From positions 30,072,396 through 30,136,395 of the forward strand of contig OW028580.1 in NCBI GenBank assembly GCA_932294295.1: 64,000 nucleotides of DNA, written 5' to 3'. Below, piece by piece: positions 36,017 to 48,718 of this stretch (within the stretch, counting starts at the first letter, position 1; each line of letters begins with the position of its first letter). The notes beneath the pieces were generated by a model. The model had not been told where the DNA came from. It saw only the letters and a program-made list of their open reading frames with translations, and made no database searches. Made by a program: the position numbers and the translations under genes. The DNA is from Alitta virens. Taxonomy: Eukaryota > Annelida > Polychaeta > Phyllodocida > Nereididae.

Positions 36017-36180
36017 CTAGGGGTCTCTGACCTCACAACCATCGTCTCCTGTCACATTTGACGCCATCGTTTGACGCCTTGAAGGACGTAAGGGGCGCGA
36101 CCAATTGGCCCTTCCTTCAACGCTTATGACGTCACATGACGCCACATTACAAGCATCTACATCGGCACCACCTACAAGAA

Positions 36181-36227
36181 TAAGACTGACTAACTGACTG
36201 ACTGATTGACCAACCGACCGACCGACC

Positions 36228-36262
<35 letters not shown>

Positions 36263-36550
36263 AAACTGACTGACTGACTGACTAACTAACTGACTGACTG
36301 ACTAACTGATTGACTGACTGACTGACTAACTGACTGACTGACTAATTGACTGACTGACTAACTGATTGACTGACTAACTAACTGACTAACTGACTGACTG
36401 ACTGACTGACTAACTGACTGACTGACTGACTAACTGACTGACTGACTGATTGACTGACTGACTAACTGACTGACGTGCTGACTGACTGACTAACAGACTG
36501 ACTGACTGACTGACCGACCAACTCTGACTGACTGATTTGACTGACTCACT
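36181..36550 (+). repeat. (ACTG)n microsatellite array
   Basis: About 370 bases of ACTGACTG with variants ACTA, ATTG and ACCG. A long, imperfect array starting 165 bases downstream of the DR5 sites. Confidence 0.95.
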
Positions 36551-36966
36551 GACCATTATATAGTTATTATCTATTTGGTGATAAATGGGCCATCATGTCT
36601 TCTCTGTCAAACCAGTGCCTAATTCAAGCAATATGGGTTTCCCTAACACTTTTAGCAGAGGCAAAGAGTTTTGCAAATACCATTACGCCTTTCCCAGGTG
36701 CCAAAGCATCAACCATTATTGCAAAATACGGAAAAGATAGGAGCCCTCCCCAGATCACACGTCAGCTATTGCATTTTCAAGAGGATGTGTTTATTTCATT
36801 ATTGTGCCAGGCAATGTAATCATTCTTGTCCTAAGGGGCGCCATTTAATACGACACCTCCTGTTGTGAGCAATGCCAGTCAAAGACAGACTACCGGGCCA
36901 GCAAATGGTACTTGTGGAAATTGGTCAGTCCACAATGAACCCTGTCTGCTGTCATACGTTCAACTA
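36551..36966. other. Unique non-coding stretch
   Basis: A 74-codon frame at 36595-36819 begins with an ATG and has ordinary composition but no recognisable domain. Confidence 0.35.
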
Positions 36967-37267
36967 CAGTTAGTTTCATTAAAAACGGCCTGTCAGATTA
37001 AACCTAGACAAAGCTAGACAACTTCTGCTGCACGATGCTACCTGTCATTAAAAGGAGTCTGACTATAGCTGGCTACTCAAAACCGAATCTATAAGTGCAT
37101 GCAGCACTATTTGGTGCATAGGTTGAGAGCTGCGCATATTTGTCATTTTTTTTGTTGAAGAGATGCATGTAAATTACACATACATATTCATAATATCTTA
37201 AACCAATTTCCTACATTTACCAAGAGTGTATGCCAACTTTTAGCAAGGAGTAGACAGAAACTAACTG
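36967..37267 (+). mobile_element. MITE family A, copy 5 (internal deletion)
   Basis: Starts CAGTTAGTTTCATTAAAAAC after TA. The 3' third is deleted so that AGTAGACAG is joined directly to AAACTAACTG at 37254-37267; the right flank is CG rather than TA. Deletion between short direct repeats (AGAA/GAAA) is likely. Confidence 0.8.
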
Positions 37268-39191
37268 CGTGTTGTGAAATAATAAACAGCAGGAGTTCTA
37301 TATCTGCCCTTAGCCAGGATGCAATCTGAGTCACTCATATCATGAATCCTCTCCGAGCTCTTAATGTCTATCAGTCAGGTTTAGTACAAAGAAATCCTAA
37401 TTGATATCCAACAGGCTGAGCGCATCATTGTCGTGGCAGTTGTGTGAATTATTTTCACAGCTTTCACGAACATAACAAAGCAACATTATGAAAATCAGTT
37501 CTTGGCAGCAATTAGTTCCCAGTCCGCAACTAAAGCACAAAGCCCAAACTGATTAAGGTCAAAAACACCAGACTGTCAACCCAACCAGAGCACGGAATAC
37601 ACTTGGCTGAAGACATTTGGTGTCAAAGTGATACAACACAACCCAGGACATAAATCCTTTGAAGAAATGACAGCAACAGACTTCAGGGCCAACCCAGGCA
37701 TGATTTATTGCACACCAACCTGTTTCTTCAGCTAATTTTCCTCTTAATTAAGCTCTGTTCTGCCCTCCATGTCACTCGCTGACTAGGTCTATATCCATTT
37801 GATGTAATCCCACACAGCCAGCCAGGTCTTTGAACTCAAGACCTTGTTGAAAGCAAGGGTCCTCCTAAGCAACTGCACCAGCAAGCAGAGAGGGCCAGGC
37901 GTATCAGGAAATCCGCTCAAATGAGAGTACCCAGCGTGTTCCCTGCTACAGCATCAGCAACCATCCATCCAGCTATCCAGCCATCCATCAGGGCGATATG
38001 GCATAAGAGGCTTTCTGAGCCTTTTGATTATGTGACTAGAGTAAGCCGAGGCAAGGCAAACATGCCAGGCAATGGGGTAAGCCCCTCTCTCAACACTCCC
38101 TCGTGTCTGTCACGTAGACCGGCGAATGACACCCCCCCCCCCCCTATATGGCCTTGTGCTTCTGCTTCTCACTGAGTTTCACAGCTTCGCAGTTACGTTT
38201 GTCATAGATCTACACAATGTGTCAGTTGAGAAGAGGCGGCGAGAGGAAGTAGACACAAATGCTAATCTTACCAAATGTTTTTGTTTTCTAACCTGTCACG
38301 TAGGGAGGGCAGAGCCACTAATAGACATCGTGGTAGAAGAAACCACTAAAATTATACTTGATCACATAATTCCTTAATCTATTGAAACAACGAGACACCT
38401 ACCCAACTGGTTCAGCCGTTTAACAGAATGCATTAACAAATTGGTCCTTAGATTCTACCCAGGCCTTCTTTTAGTTCTTTTATTGTTTCTTAAATGCTGA
38501 ATCACCATTCTGACTGATATTCAGGACATGCAATGCAGCCAATGTCAGGTTATTGTTGCGCTGGATTTGCCAAAGGGAGAAGGCTGTCGGTCTCTCCCTG
38601 GCTTTCCTGAAGGCCCCACCAGCCTCAAGGGGGATGCGAGGTATTTAGGAGTCTCGTCTGCTCGGACCATCTCAACTTGGTCTCCAAGTGCAACGTATTG
38701 ACAGGAGACAGCCGAGGACGTCTGTGAGGCTAGCGACGCCCATGGTGCAGGGAGATGCAGGGTAGTTGTCATTCAGAAGAGGCGTCGGCGCTGGCTCCCC
38801 TGTCACCCTCTGCATCTGGCCAGGCGTTAGCTTAGCTGTCGGCCGTCAGCCTCTCTTTGATAGATTGCACAGCTTCAGAGGCCTGATTCGCGGCGGGCGC
38901 CAGAGACAATGGGCCGAGCAGCTCACCATTAGGCTGTCCGTCAGGTCAATTAGGAGCTAGCAACGTCACCAGATTGACGCCCTGTCTCCCACGCCTCCGG
39001 GTGTCCTCCTGCAGGTGTCCTCCTGCATGTGATAATGCCACCATCCCTTGCACTTTTCAAGCATACTCGGATTTCTCTATCTTTTGTTTACACCATGCAG
39101 TTGTTTTTCCATTAGTTAGTCGAGTTATTTTACGCTGCATGGTTTAGCTTATCATCTCATCATTTCGTCTGCTGGAAAGCAGTTGGTCGTA
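37268..39191. other. Unique stretch, no supported gene
   Basis: Overlapping frames at 37921-38377 are split by a poly-C tract and look like chance. A 15-base duplication (GTGTCCTCCTGCAGG-like) lies at about 38999-39027. GC content rises around 38.6-39.0 kb without a recognisable gene. Confidence 0.4.
38132..38144. repeat. Poly-C tract (13 C)
   Basis: Plus-strand homopolymer. Confidence 0.9.
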
Positions 39192-39501
39192 CAGTTAGCT
39201 TCATTAAAAACGGCCTGTCAATTGAACCTAGACAACCTCTGCTATACGATGCTACCTGCCACTAAACAGAACTGTTTGGCTATAGCTTGCTACTCAAAGC
39301 CAGATCAAAAAGTACATATTTAAGATATATTAGATAAACTTCTTACATTTACCAAGGTTTATATCTTTTAGTGGTGGTGGGTGTAAGCCGACTATAAGCC
39401 AGAAGTAGACAGAAGCAGCTGGATTTAGTCAGTTATAGCTACAGCCAGGAATAGGTGGCTACAGCTAACTAAGAGTCGACAGTATTTTATGAAACTTACT
39501 G
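39192..39501 (+). mobile_element. MITE family A, copy 6
   Basis: Full length with somewhat decayed ends (CAGTTAGCTTC at left, GAAACTTACTG at right); TA at the left flank only. Confidence 0.85.
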
Positions 39502-39841
39502 CATGTTTCAGACCAGGGGTGGCCTTGGACCTTGGTATAGGGCATGTAGAAGTGAATCAGACAGCATGTAGGGCCTAAAAAGGCCACATCAAATATAGAT
39601 TCAAGCCAGATGCATTAATGGGTGGCAGTGAGTAGGTGCGCATTGGGAGCACTGTGGCAGTTGCAAATGCACAAGCCTAATGGCACTGGTCACCGGTCTT
39701 TGATTCTGCTTCTTTATATGCATTAACCCAGGTTGACCACCAGCCGCCCTGTGATTGGTCACCTGTCATGTCGCATCGACCTCTGGTCAGTCTGGCCCTA
39801 ATTCTGTCCCTGTGATCCCTGACCATTGCCTGGACCAGAGT

Positions 39842-40015
39842 AGGGGTTTGGCTCAGTGGCAGCACACTGGGCTGCCAACCACTAGGTCTTGGGTTCGAAT
39901 CCAGCCCATGTTGGAAGGGTGCTTCATCATTCGCCTCATTGCCATGGTCCCTGCCTGTCCTGGTCAACTCTATCTGGTGCAAAAATATGGGACGTAAAGC
40001 CCGTCTCACCAACCC
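39842..40015 (+). mobile_element. tRNA-derived SINE, family D copy 3
   Basis: Head with A-box TGGCTCAGTGGCAG and a perfect canonical B-box GGTTCGAATCC. The body differs from copies 1 and 2 in one segment (TGGTCAACTCTATCTGG versus TAATTAGCCC), suggesting a subfamily. Confidence 0.85.
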
Positions 40016-40093
40016 AACACCACAACCATTGCCTAGACATCACTGACCATTTATATATATTATGCTGCTCATCCCTGCAATCCTGTCCTCACA

Positions 40094-40108
40094 CCCCCCC
40101 CCCCCCCC
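40094..40108. repeat. Poly-C tract (15 C)
   Basis: Plus-strand homopolymer about 80 bases after the SINE end. Confidence 0.9.
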
Positions 40109-40586
40109 AACCGCCCCAATTGGAGTGCATAGATGGAATGCTCACTCGAAGGAGGCTTATGCAGAAAGATGTCCCCATTCCTTGGCAATTGATGGCACAT
40201 GAATCTTCATGCTCCAGCAACGACCAACATTGCGCCCTTGGTGTATAGAATGAATATCTTACAATGGCACACAACCATCATAGTCGTGAGTAATTATTCC
40301 CACTGATGTGAAATGAATTTTTAGTGGGCACTGCTATTCTAATTAAAGGTATCCTCCCACAGTCCCACATGTCTGACAAAAAATAAGTAGAGCGGTCACG
40401 TTTTCGCAAAGAGCTTTTCTATCGTAATATGAACAATGTGCATACATATTTGTGGCAAAACTGATGCAACGTCTCCTTGAATGACCCCAACAGTCATGCC
40501 CTGACTCAAAAACCTGGGATTTCTAGAAACATGGAGTCACAATTAGCCCCGAGAATCCAGCACATGTTGGCAGGTACCTGCTGCTT

Positions 40587-40631
40587 GTCCTGGTCAGCTC
40601 TCTCTGGTGCAAAAATATGGGACGTAAAGCC
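40587..40631 (+). mobile_element. SINE family D 3' fragment
   Basis: About 45 bases matching the end of copy 3, including TGGTGCAAAAATATGGGACG. A 5'-truncated copy of the same subfamily. Confidence 0.65.
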
Positions 40632-41534
40632 TGAGATTTCTAGAAAATAGCCCCGAGAAGCCTTTTTAAAGCTGGTTTTCCTGTTTTTGTCCAATCCACA
40701 TATCTTCAATCAGCTAATGGAGATGTTGCAGGACCTTTCTGACAGAATGGCCAATCAGGCTTCTCCAGCTATAGCAGAATGCGCTCTACATTTTGAAATC
40801 AGGAAATAGTATATAAGATGCCGCCCCCCCCCCCCCCCAATTAATTAATGGTAAAGAGGCAGGCCAGAGGGAAAGGCAGAGACAGTGTATCCATGGCGAG
40901 CCCATCGATCACTCTGCGAGGTACTTCATGACAAGCACAGGCTTCACAATCGCCAAATCCATGTTGACAAATTCAGGGCTTCTTTCTGTTTAGGACGGGT
41001 ACAACGCTGGCTGTTGCTTTATTACGCGTCATATTCCTCGTCATTCCTCATAAAATAAGAAGGAATTGAAGGGAATTTCATGAACACGATGTGGCATGTG
41101 AGGGAGAGAGAGAGACAGGTCCTCCTTCTCCTCAATCAGACGCTGAGCATGTCAATTCTTAAGCAAAGCGAATTAATCGATTGAATCGCCCCTGATTACA
41201 AGCGTCTGGCAAAACTGCCGCTTGAAAATTCCACCCGAATTCATAAATTAAGGATTTTACCTGCGAGTAATCAGCCAAGCCAGCAAGATGTGAATTTCAC
41301 TCATAATTGGCCTTTCATATGCGGAAATGGGGACATCATGCTGTGTTCAACAGAGAAGGATGCTTGCCCATGAACTGACAATGTCTTAATCAAGAAGAAT
41401 CATTGAGACCATGTTCCAATTCTTCCATGTGGGCCATAAACATTGTCACTGCCATCTGCACAGGCTTATGGTACCACAACTAACTCACTCCTTGTAGACT
41501 CTAAAGCACATTCATGCATTTTGTATGTTACCGA
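40632..41534. other. Unique non-coding stretch
   Basis: Contains a poly-C tract (40824-40838) and a GAGAGAGAGAGA run near 41104. Several homeodomain-like AATTAAT words near 41170 and 41245. No gene. Confidence 0.4.
40824..40838. repeat. Poly-C tract (15 C)
   Basis: Plus-strand homopolymer. Confidence 0.9.
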
Positions 41535-41806
41535 CAGTTAGTTTCATTAAAAACGGCCGGTCAAATTGAAACTAGACAAAACTGTCAAAGCCAGTTACTT
41601 AAAACCGGCTCTAAAAGTACATAATGATATATTAGATTAATTTCTTACTTTTCCCAAGGTTTATATTTATCTGGTGATAGATGCAAGCCGATTATTAGCT
41701 ATATATAGAAGTGGACAGAAGCAGCTGGCTTTAGCATGTTTAAACCACAGCCAGTTACAGGTCGCTACAGACAGCTAGAGTCGTCGGTAATTTATGAAAC
41801 TAACTG
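41535..41806 (+). mobile_element. MITE family A, copy 7
   Basis: CAGTTAGTTTCATTAAAAAC to GAAACTAACTG, TA on the right, CGA on the left. Closest to copy 1: both lack the segment around CTGCTATACGATGCTACC, defining a shorter subfamily. Confidence 0.85.
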
Positions 41807-43777
41807 TAGTGCAGTCAATATGTACTTGTGAGGACTATATACATGTATATTTGAACTACTGCTATGTAGCAACTGAGAGGGAAATGACTTCCAAAATAAA
41901 GGTGACCAGGGACAGACAAACCATCAGGAGCATCATAAAAATGAAATATCAAGGAGAGGTTGAAAGAGTGATGGTCAGCAAAGAGCTTTTTATTCGTTTT
42001 TATGAGCACGTAACGAGGACGCTGTCCTTTTAACGAGCTACTGTTGTTCCAGCCTCGGTGTCATGTTCGCCATTTGGCAGTTGAATTCACAAACAACCGA
42101 CACGGCATAAAACTGATGAGAAAGTGATCCCTGCCATCAGCCAAATGAATGCCCCACTTTTCAATATTTGAAACTAGAGACATAACAATATGATCGTATT
42201 TCGATGAGTATTTTGCTCCACATTTGTCTATATTTGGTTTCACTTGTCAATAATTCTAACAAAAGTCGGCACCTTTTGCTCATTTGACTCATTTATTCAC
42301 TATCACGCCCCTGTGTGGTTTTTGCAGCCTTCCCAAAGCCGCACCAAGTGTTGATGTGACACATATCCTAAGAGCAAAGCAGCAGCCAAAGGCATTTTCA
42401 CCTTCCTGACAGGTCCCAGTTGTTATTCATAGCAAAGAGCTGCACATAGCTCTGCCTTACCTGTTTTTACTACAGCCATCTACAGTACCGGCCGAAATGC
42501 TGCTCACTGGCCAATGAAAGCAACTTGTAACAGGTCGGCCGCCTCAGGCATGCATGGTGCAGCCACCTGGAATAGGCCGCCATCATGTGACCAAGGGGCA
42601 GGCAGTTAGTGTGCATACTCCCGAGACATGCCTGGTCACTTCCTGTTTGTCACATGACCCGTCGATCACGTGGATTCCAAGGAACCTGCTGAGGAGGTCT
42701 AATCCGGGTCGTCCACCTTCTCCATTATTTATGTTGGACAGTGTTATCCTATTTTGAGTCCCATTTACAGCCACCTCTCTCCCTCCCTCTCAGCTGTATT
42801 TCGCCTCCCACGGAATAGAAAAGGAGGCTGGCATGGCCACCATAGGCTGCCAGGATGAAGTAGGCCACTGGCCCCGGCCACTGGGCTATGTAACATCTAT
42901 GTTACATATCAAATATATGTTTAGTTCTAACATAATCACAGCTGCAGGATACTGTCACAGTGCGTCTATCTGTTGAAAATGTCAATTCGAATGCAGTTGA
43001 ACATACAGGTCAATTTTTAAACATATTTTGTACCTCGAGGTCTGTTTATCACATGCCAGTCTCCTTGAGTCCAAGACGCCATACATGATTGGTGATATTT
43101 TTTTTTTGCCGGCATCAATATAACACAAGATGTAAAAGAAGAAAAAATGGCGCCCTGAGGACCTCCGTGAGTTGATGAAATTCAAATGAACAGTCTCAAA
43201 GACAACAGAGGAGCATAACAGATGGCAGGCACAGTCTGGAGACACTCCGTACATCTTTCGTGTTCTGTTTTCTGCCTGTGTGCTCTTGGTGTAATCTATT
43301 CAAGGATCAGGGAACAAAGGAGAGACTCTTTGTACCACTGCAAGATGGATGGCATTCAGCCTAAAACTTTAAACTCTCTCGCAAGACAAGTTTTGCTGCT
43401 GCTGCCCAATTAAATTGTGACTTAATACTGACCAAGTGAGGTTCCTTTGAAGCTGTGTGTATTTTCTTCAAGAAACTTCAGCACAACTGCAGTGGTCTCC
43501 AATGCTTCAGCTTATGCAACAATGACAAAGACCTAAATATGGTAATTTTGTCTTAAATGGTAATAACTTTCACAAAAAGTCTCCATTGAAGTTCCCATAT
43601 AAATGCAGGGCCTTACTTTCAACTTTCAGCGTTTTCATCTTCGCTTAACCAGACGCAAAGCTGAATTCAATAGACGGTCCTGCTGGTATTCCACAATCCA
43701 GCTTTACACTTTAATGACACATGCACTTTCCAAACCCACCATAAGCCAGCCTTTCTTTTGCAGTTCAGAGCCTGCGG
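41807..43777. other. Unique non-coding stretch
   Basis: A frame ending at 42033 immediately downstream of the MITE gives a charged, protein-like C-terminal part (VERVMVSKELFIRFYEHVTR) but starts inside the MITE and matches nothing known. Other frames are overlapping and unconvincing. Confidence 0.35.
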
Positions 43778-43966
43778 TTGGTGGGGGGATTAGGGCTTTA
43801 TGTCCTGTATTTCTGCACCTGATGGGCTAATAAGGACAGGCATGGACCATGGCAATGAGATGAAGGATGAAACAACCATCCAACTTAGGCTTGACTGGGA
43901 ATTGAACCCAGGACCCAGTGGTTGGTAGCCCAGCATATTACCACTGAGCTAGGCCCCCACCCCCTG
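43778..43966 (-). mobile_element. tRNA-derived SINE, family D copy 4 (inverted)
   Basis: Reverse-complement copy: B-box complement GGAATTGAACC near 43899 and A-box complement TACCACTGAGCTAG near 43939. Full length, closest to copy 1. Confidence 0.85.
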
Positions 43967-45111
43967 GCAGTTTCAGAGCAAGTGTAAAATTTGCTATACT
44001 GAAGTCTGTCATAGTAAGGTAATATTTTCCAAGTACCGTCAAGCACAGAAATAACCATGGAGTAAGATCTCCTTAAATATGCCACAAGGATCAATGTATT
44101 CATAAATATTGCAACAGAACAGCCCGTGCGAATAAATAGACAATGCCGGCCTTGATGGAGACAGGGGCTCTTTTTGCTGCCTTGTGTGGAATATTTCAGT
44201 TAATGTCCCGCCATTTATTAGGAGGTGCCACTGTTAGACATCAAAGGTCGAATTGTAATACATCTGCCAAGGCCACATGAATCATAAGTGCACATGAATC
44301 AACTTCTGCTGTGTAATGGTGAAGTACATTGTACACCTCGTTCCAAATTTTGTATTGAGAAATATACAAGGCATGACATGAATATCAACTTCAGGAATGG
44401 AGTTTGTGAATTGGTACACACCATGGATCTCAGGATAATAGCATCTAATTGGCCCACAGCTTGGAGGATAGAGTGTAATTAATACCGCAGTTGGAGTTAG
44501 CGATCTGAGAGAAACGGCTAGGCAGATGGTTTACAGATTGATGTGCAGCTAGATTGGCACTACATGTGACTGACTGGATTCATATGGTTGGGATTGTTGT
44601 TCTTCGTGGTTGATACGCCGGAGCTTCCATTTGACCAGGAAGATGTGAATCTCTTTTATCCGAAATTGTTAAGAGATGCTTTCATTTAATCTCTACAACA
44701 TGATGATGAAGCAGCATCAATTAATAAACCATCATCTGAAGACAGGGGAAGGATGGGGAGGGCTTATCAGAAAGTAAGACCAGCCTTAATATTCCCTCCA
44801 TTGTCAGACCCTTAAGAGAAGAAGCTTAAGTTTCCCATGATGAATATTTAAAGGCTGATAACAGCCGTTAATTTTTCAACACAAGATTATCAAGGCAGGT
44901 CTTTGTCAAATCCTACATAAATACACTCCATACAGAAAACAAGTTCTGGGAATGTGGGCACACTCTGAAAGATGCCTGAGTGAAACATAAACACGCTGTG
45001 ATGGTGCCATGTGAAAAGACACAAATTAAATTTCCCAAAAGGTCTCTGAAAAGCAGGTATTACAAACAAGGCGGAGCAGTGCAGATGTCAAGGTCATGTT
45101 ACAAACCAGGG
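43967..45111. other. Unique non-coding stretch
   Basis: No gene or repeat recognised. Confidence 0.4.
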
Positions 45112-45345
45112 CTAAAACATAGAGGACAGTTTACAGACGATTTGGCAGCATGCATAGTGTAATCGCATTACTGGTAAGTCCCTTGCTTGTTTGGGATCCA
45201 CAAGGGCCCTAATAAAGCTATCGTCCAATGTCCACAATGAAATTACCACAATAGCATCACGAGCTCTAAACATGGCAATCATGACTGGGGACAATGTGGG
45301 ACCCTGAGGTACACTAATTCATCGTGGTCTCCCGGGACACCACCA
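45112..45345 (-). pseudogene. LINE reverse-transcriptase fragment
   Basis: Minus-strand frame reads SVPQGPTLSPVM, matching RT motif B (G/S-VPQG-x-x-LSP), and 25 residues after LSP begins reads LDDSFI, in the position of the catalytic motif C (F/Y-A-D-D) with the Ala replaced by Leu. The spacing is what non-LTR RTs show. A stop precedes the motif and the frame shifts upstream, so it is a dead fragment. Whether it belongs to the same family as 32970-33600 is unknown. Confidence 0.5.
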
Positions 45346-45718
45346 GGCATTAGACAGCCCAAAAGCCATGCAGATACACACTGCAGCATCACAGAGCAAT
45401 CAGGGGGTGACATGAAGGATTGCTTCTGGTTTTGGTAATGCTGGTTGCTCTGTGAGCTAAGTAAGCTGGTTGGGGTGGAAGTGTCTTCTATTATGACGCA
45501 CAACTGCTTAGAGCAGCCCTTTTGATGCACCATGCAAAAAGCACTTTTCTTCTACATTTATTTCTGTCGTGTGTCTTCTAGTTCTATATGTTTTCCTTCA
45601 CAGTGTCAAACCACGCGTTTCTATGCCATATACAGATGATTTAAAAACTGCGTGAAGATTGTTGTTGACACTTGCTATGGACTCTTGGTTGCACACCATT
45701 TCCTGACCTTAGCAGATA

Positions 45719-45745
45719 AGATAGGATAGGATAGGATAGGACAGG
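45719..45745. repeat. (GATAG)n short microsatellite
   Basis: Five units of GATAG/GACAG, the same pentamer class as the 3.9 kb minisatellite but on the other strand. Confidence 0.85.
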
Positions 45746-48651
45746 ATTAGACAGGCAATACAGAAACTGTTATTGGCAGAGCTGACATGATCAGAGAACT
45801 TGTGTGGTGTAAAGAAGGAACTCTTTCCCTCAATCTCTTCTCTAATGAAAAGATTACAGACTTTATTAATTTCATTTCTACATTTCATGTGTAATTTATG
45901 TAAAAAAATTTCATTTTCACATTGTACTTAAATAATATATATATATATGTCATTCAAACCAAAGAAACAACACTGGCTGCCTCCCAATGGAATTCCAGTA
46001 AGTATGAAACATGAGAGTAAACCTCTAGGCAGCAACTTATTTGAATATTTATCTAGGATTTATAAGAGTGAGTTGAACCGAATCCCAGTTGCCAAGTTGT
46101 ACACACACAAATATCTGCTCCTTGGAGAACACCCACGCAACTGTTCTCGCTGTGTGTAATTTTACCAGCGTAACAAACCCTTCAATATCTATAACAAATT
46201 CAGACCAAATGGCACGTACAAATCAGTGTTCATAAAAATAAATCTGAACAGCCTGCACCTACATGGGTGCTCATTAATAATATGAACCATTCCTGCAACT
46301 TGTTAATCAATTTGTATGTGGGTTATCTTGCACTGCGGCTTATATTATAAAGTCTAAAAATGCAACTGATGCATTTCTTGGTGGACCTTTGCTGCATCTG
46401 GTTATTAAATGACCAGTGATGTAACACACAAGTTGCCTGGGGCCTCCCCTCCTCCTCGGCTGCTGATGCAGCTGATGCGGCTGGTGCTGGTGCTGACAGT
46501 CCTGCAAATGACAAGTGCCTCCCATGACAGCCAGCGACCTCTGGTGAGCTCAACCCTGACAGCGAGTGTATCAGATGACGGGTGGCTGCATCTCAGCATA
46601 CTTCTCTGGCATAATACATACAAGAAGTTAGACAGTCCTGGACCTGAGGTCGAATGTCTTACATTATGCCAAGTGTCTTAAAATTAAAGTTTGAAATACT
46701 GGCTGGCTGGAAATTGCTTTTACAGCTTCATCAGACATGTGACGAATGTGGATGAAAATCAGAATTATTCAAATTTGAATTGACTTTGAGAAAATGATGT
46801 CGAAAAATAAGCTCACACGAAAAGAAAACAATTTTCTTGCTTAATGCTCGGCTCGGCTCCTTGTGTGTCATTATTTTCATCTGAAAAGACCCCACATGGT
46901 TGCCTCATGTTACAGTTATTGAGGACAATTATAAAATTAAATAATCTGCAAATGCATTGTACACAGTGAGGGAGGAAATAGTATGTTAGTTTGTATGTAA
47001 ATACCTGCAGCACTTACTGGGAATTTTGGTGTTTGTCCGGGAGAGGTTTCCCAATAAAGCCACTGACAGCAACTCTTGCTTGCACAATTGACGGGATATT
47101 TGCTTAATTTCTGTATCGACAGATGCTTTCTGCCGACGAAGCTCTTTTGCACCCATTGATGCCAAACAATGGAAAACCAAGGGAGGGCACTTACTCCGCT
47201 CAGCAATTGCCTTCTCTCATTTTCTCAAATCAAAAGATCATTTTGGTACATCTCACTGAGGCCGACAGTCTTGTCTGTCCAGTAGTTCTCTTTACTGCTA
47301 CGACTCTGTATTCCAATTGGGAAGGACTCCAACAGCGCTTCCAGTTCCACGCAGCTTTGAAGACAGAAGAGCTTTGTTGGTGTCCTGGCTTCAAAGGGAA
47401 TTCTTATTGCAGAAACGCCTCGCAATTTTAAGAGAAACTGTTCTTCACACTTGCTGTTGATCTATAGAAGTGTTTATCTTCCATCTTTCTTGATACACCA
47501 TGAAAAACAAACACGGGCATCAGCCATGTCTTAGCATCAGTCTAGCTTATAGAACATGGATGGCAGCAGCGGCTTCTGATCATCGGCAACATGACACTGC
47601 ATTTTCACCGAGATATGGGTTGGCGAAACTACGATTAGAATCATCTGAAAAGAAGATGAAAGACGGCTCTCTATACACGAATTTGTCGTAGGCTGTGAAA
47701 GTTAAATGAAATCAGCCAGAAATTCTCTCACGTCGCTATACTAGATACTGGCAGCAGATGTAACATGTCTAACCATCCATTTAAATGCGATCGATACGGC
47801 CATTATAAGAGAACTGTCAGTAAAGCCGCCCAAGATAGTGAGAGTCAGTGCTCTGTGCCATGGCCAACCTGCTAATCGATGCTTCAGATTCCCCATTTCT
47901 GTTGGCACCAATGCTCAGCTAGAACAGAGACACCACATTTATGATTGTACTAAAAACTCGAAAGAGAGAATGGAAACCAAGATTTAGCTTAAAGCTCCAC
48001 TATCTGTCAAAATTACTGTTTTCTAAAACTTGATCAAATAATTAAAAATCACCTTATTTGATCAAGGCACACTAAATGTGTGTAAGCTAATGAATCTATC
48101 AGGCATTAATTACAAAAAACAAATGATACATTGAAAGCAATTAAGACTAAAAACAGTGGAAATACAATGGAAATGGCATCATCACCCATTGTTGAGTATT
48201 GTGACGTCATCACTTGGTTTGTTTGCATATTAGATGGTAGGTAATCAGTATTAAGAAGACAATGAATTGAATGCATACGATTTTGGCCACTGTCATATTG
48301 AGTGACAATCCAGCTTTAAAAAGACACCACATTACTAACTTGCAACAAGACAAAATATTCAAAGGATGTTGTGTGTGAATTCGGATAGACTTATCCAATA
48401 TCTGTACAAACTTGCATGCATACATAAATTATGACTCATTAGGAAAAGCAGCTTTATCATGATGAAATGGGTTTCTAAACTTTCTTTTGAAGAGCATGTG
48501 GAATGATAAGTTACCAGCTACTTCGCATTGCTGACCTTTCCAGCTGTGTCTCATGCATGAATGGGCATTGCATTGAAGGAGACCGCCATTTCAACGTAGA
48601 TGGGAATCCGCTGGCCGATCTGGCATCCACGAGACTCATCGGAGCCATAGC
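45746..48651. other. Unique stretch with weak coding hints
   Basis: A minus-strand frame at 46986-47180 has charged, helix-like composition (KASVDTEIKQISRQLCKQEL) and is followed by a GTAAGTG donor-like sequence (complement at 47011-47017), so it might be an exon; no family recognised. A plus-strand frame at 46409-46681 contains a signal-peptide-like Leu/Val stretch, but over a GCTGAT-repetitive DNA segment. A CRE palindrome TGACGTCA lies at 48202-48209. Confidence 0.3.
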
Positions 48652-48718
48652 AAGCTATTGAGAGCCACATCAAGCTATTGAGAGCCACAGTAAGCTATTG
48701 AGAGCCACAGCAAGCTAT
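48652..48718 (+). repeat. 20-base tandem repeat, 3.3 copies
   Basis: Unit AAGCTATTGAGAGCCACAKY, nearly perfect between copies. Confidence 0.9.
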
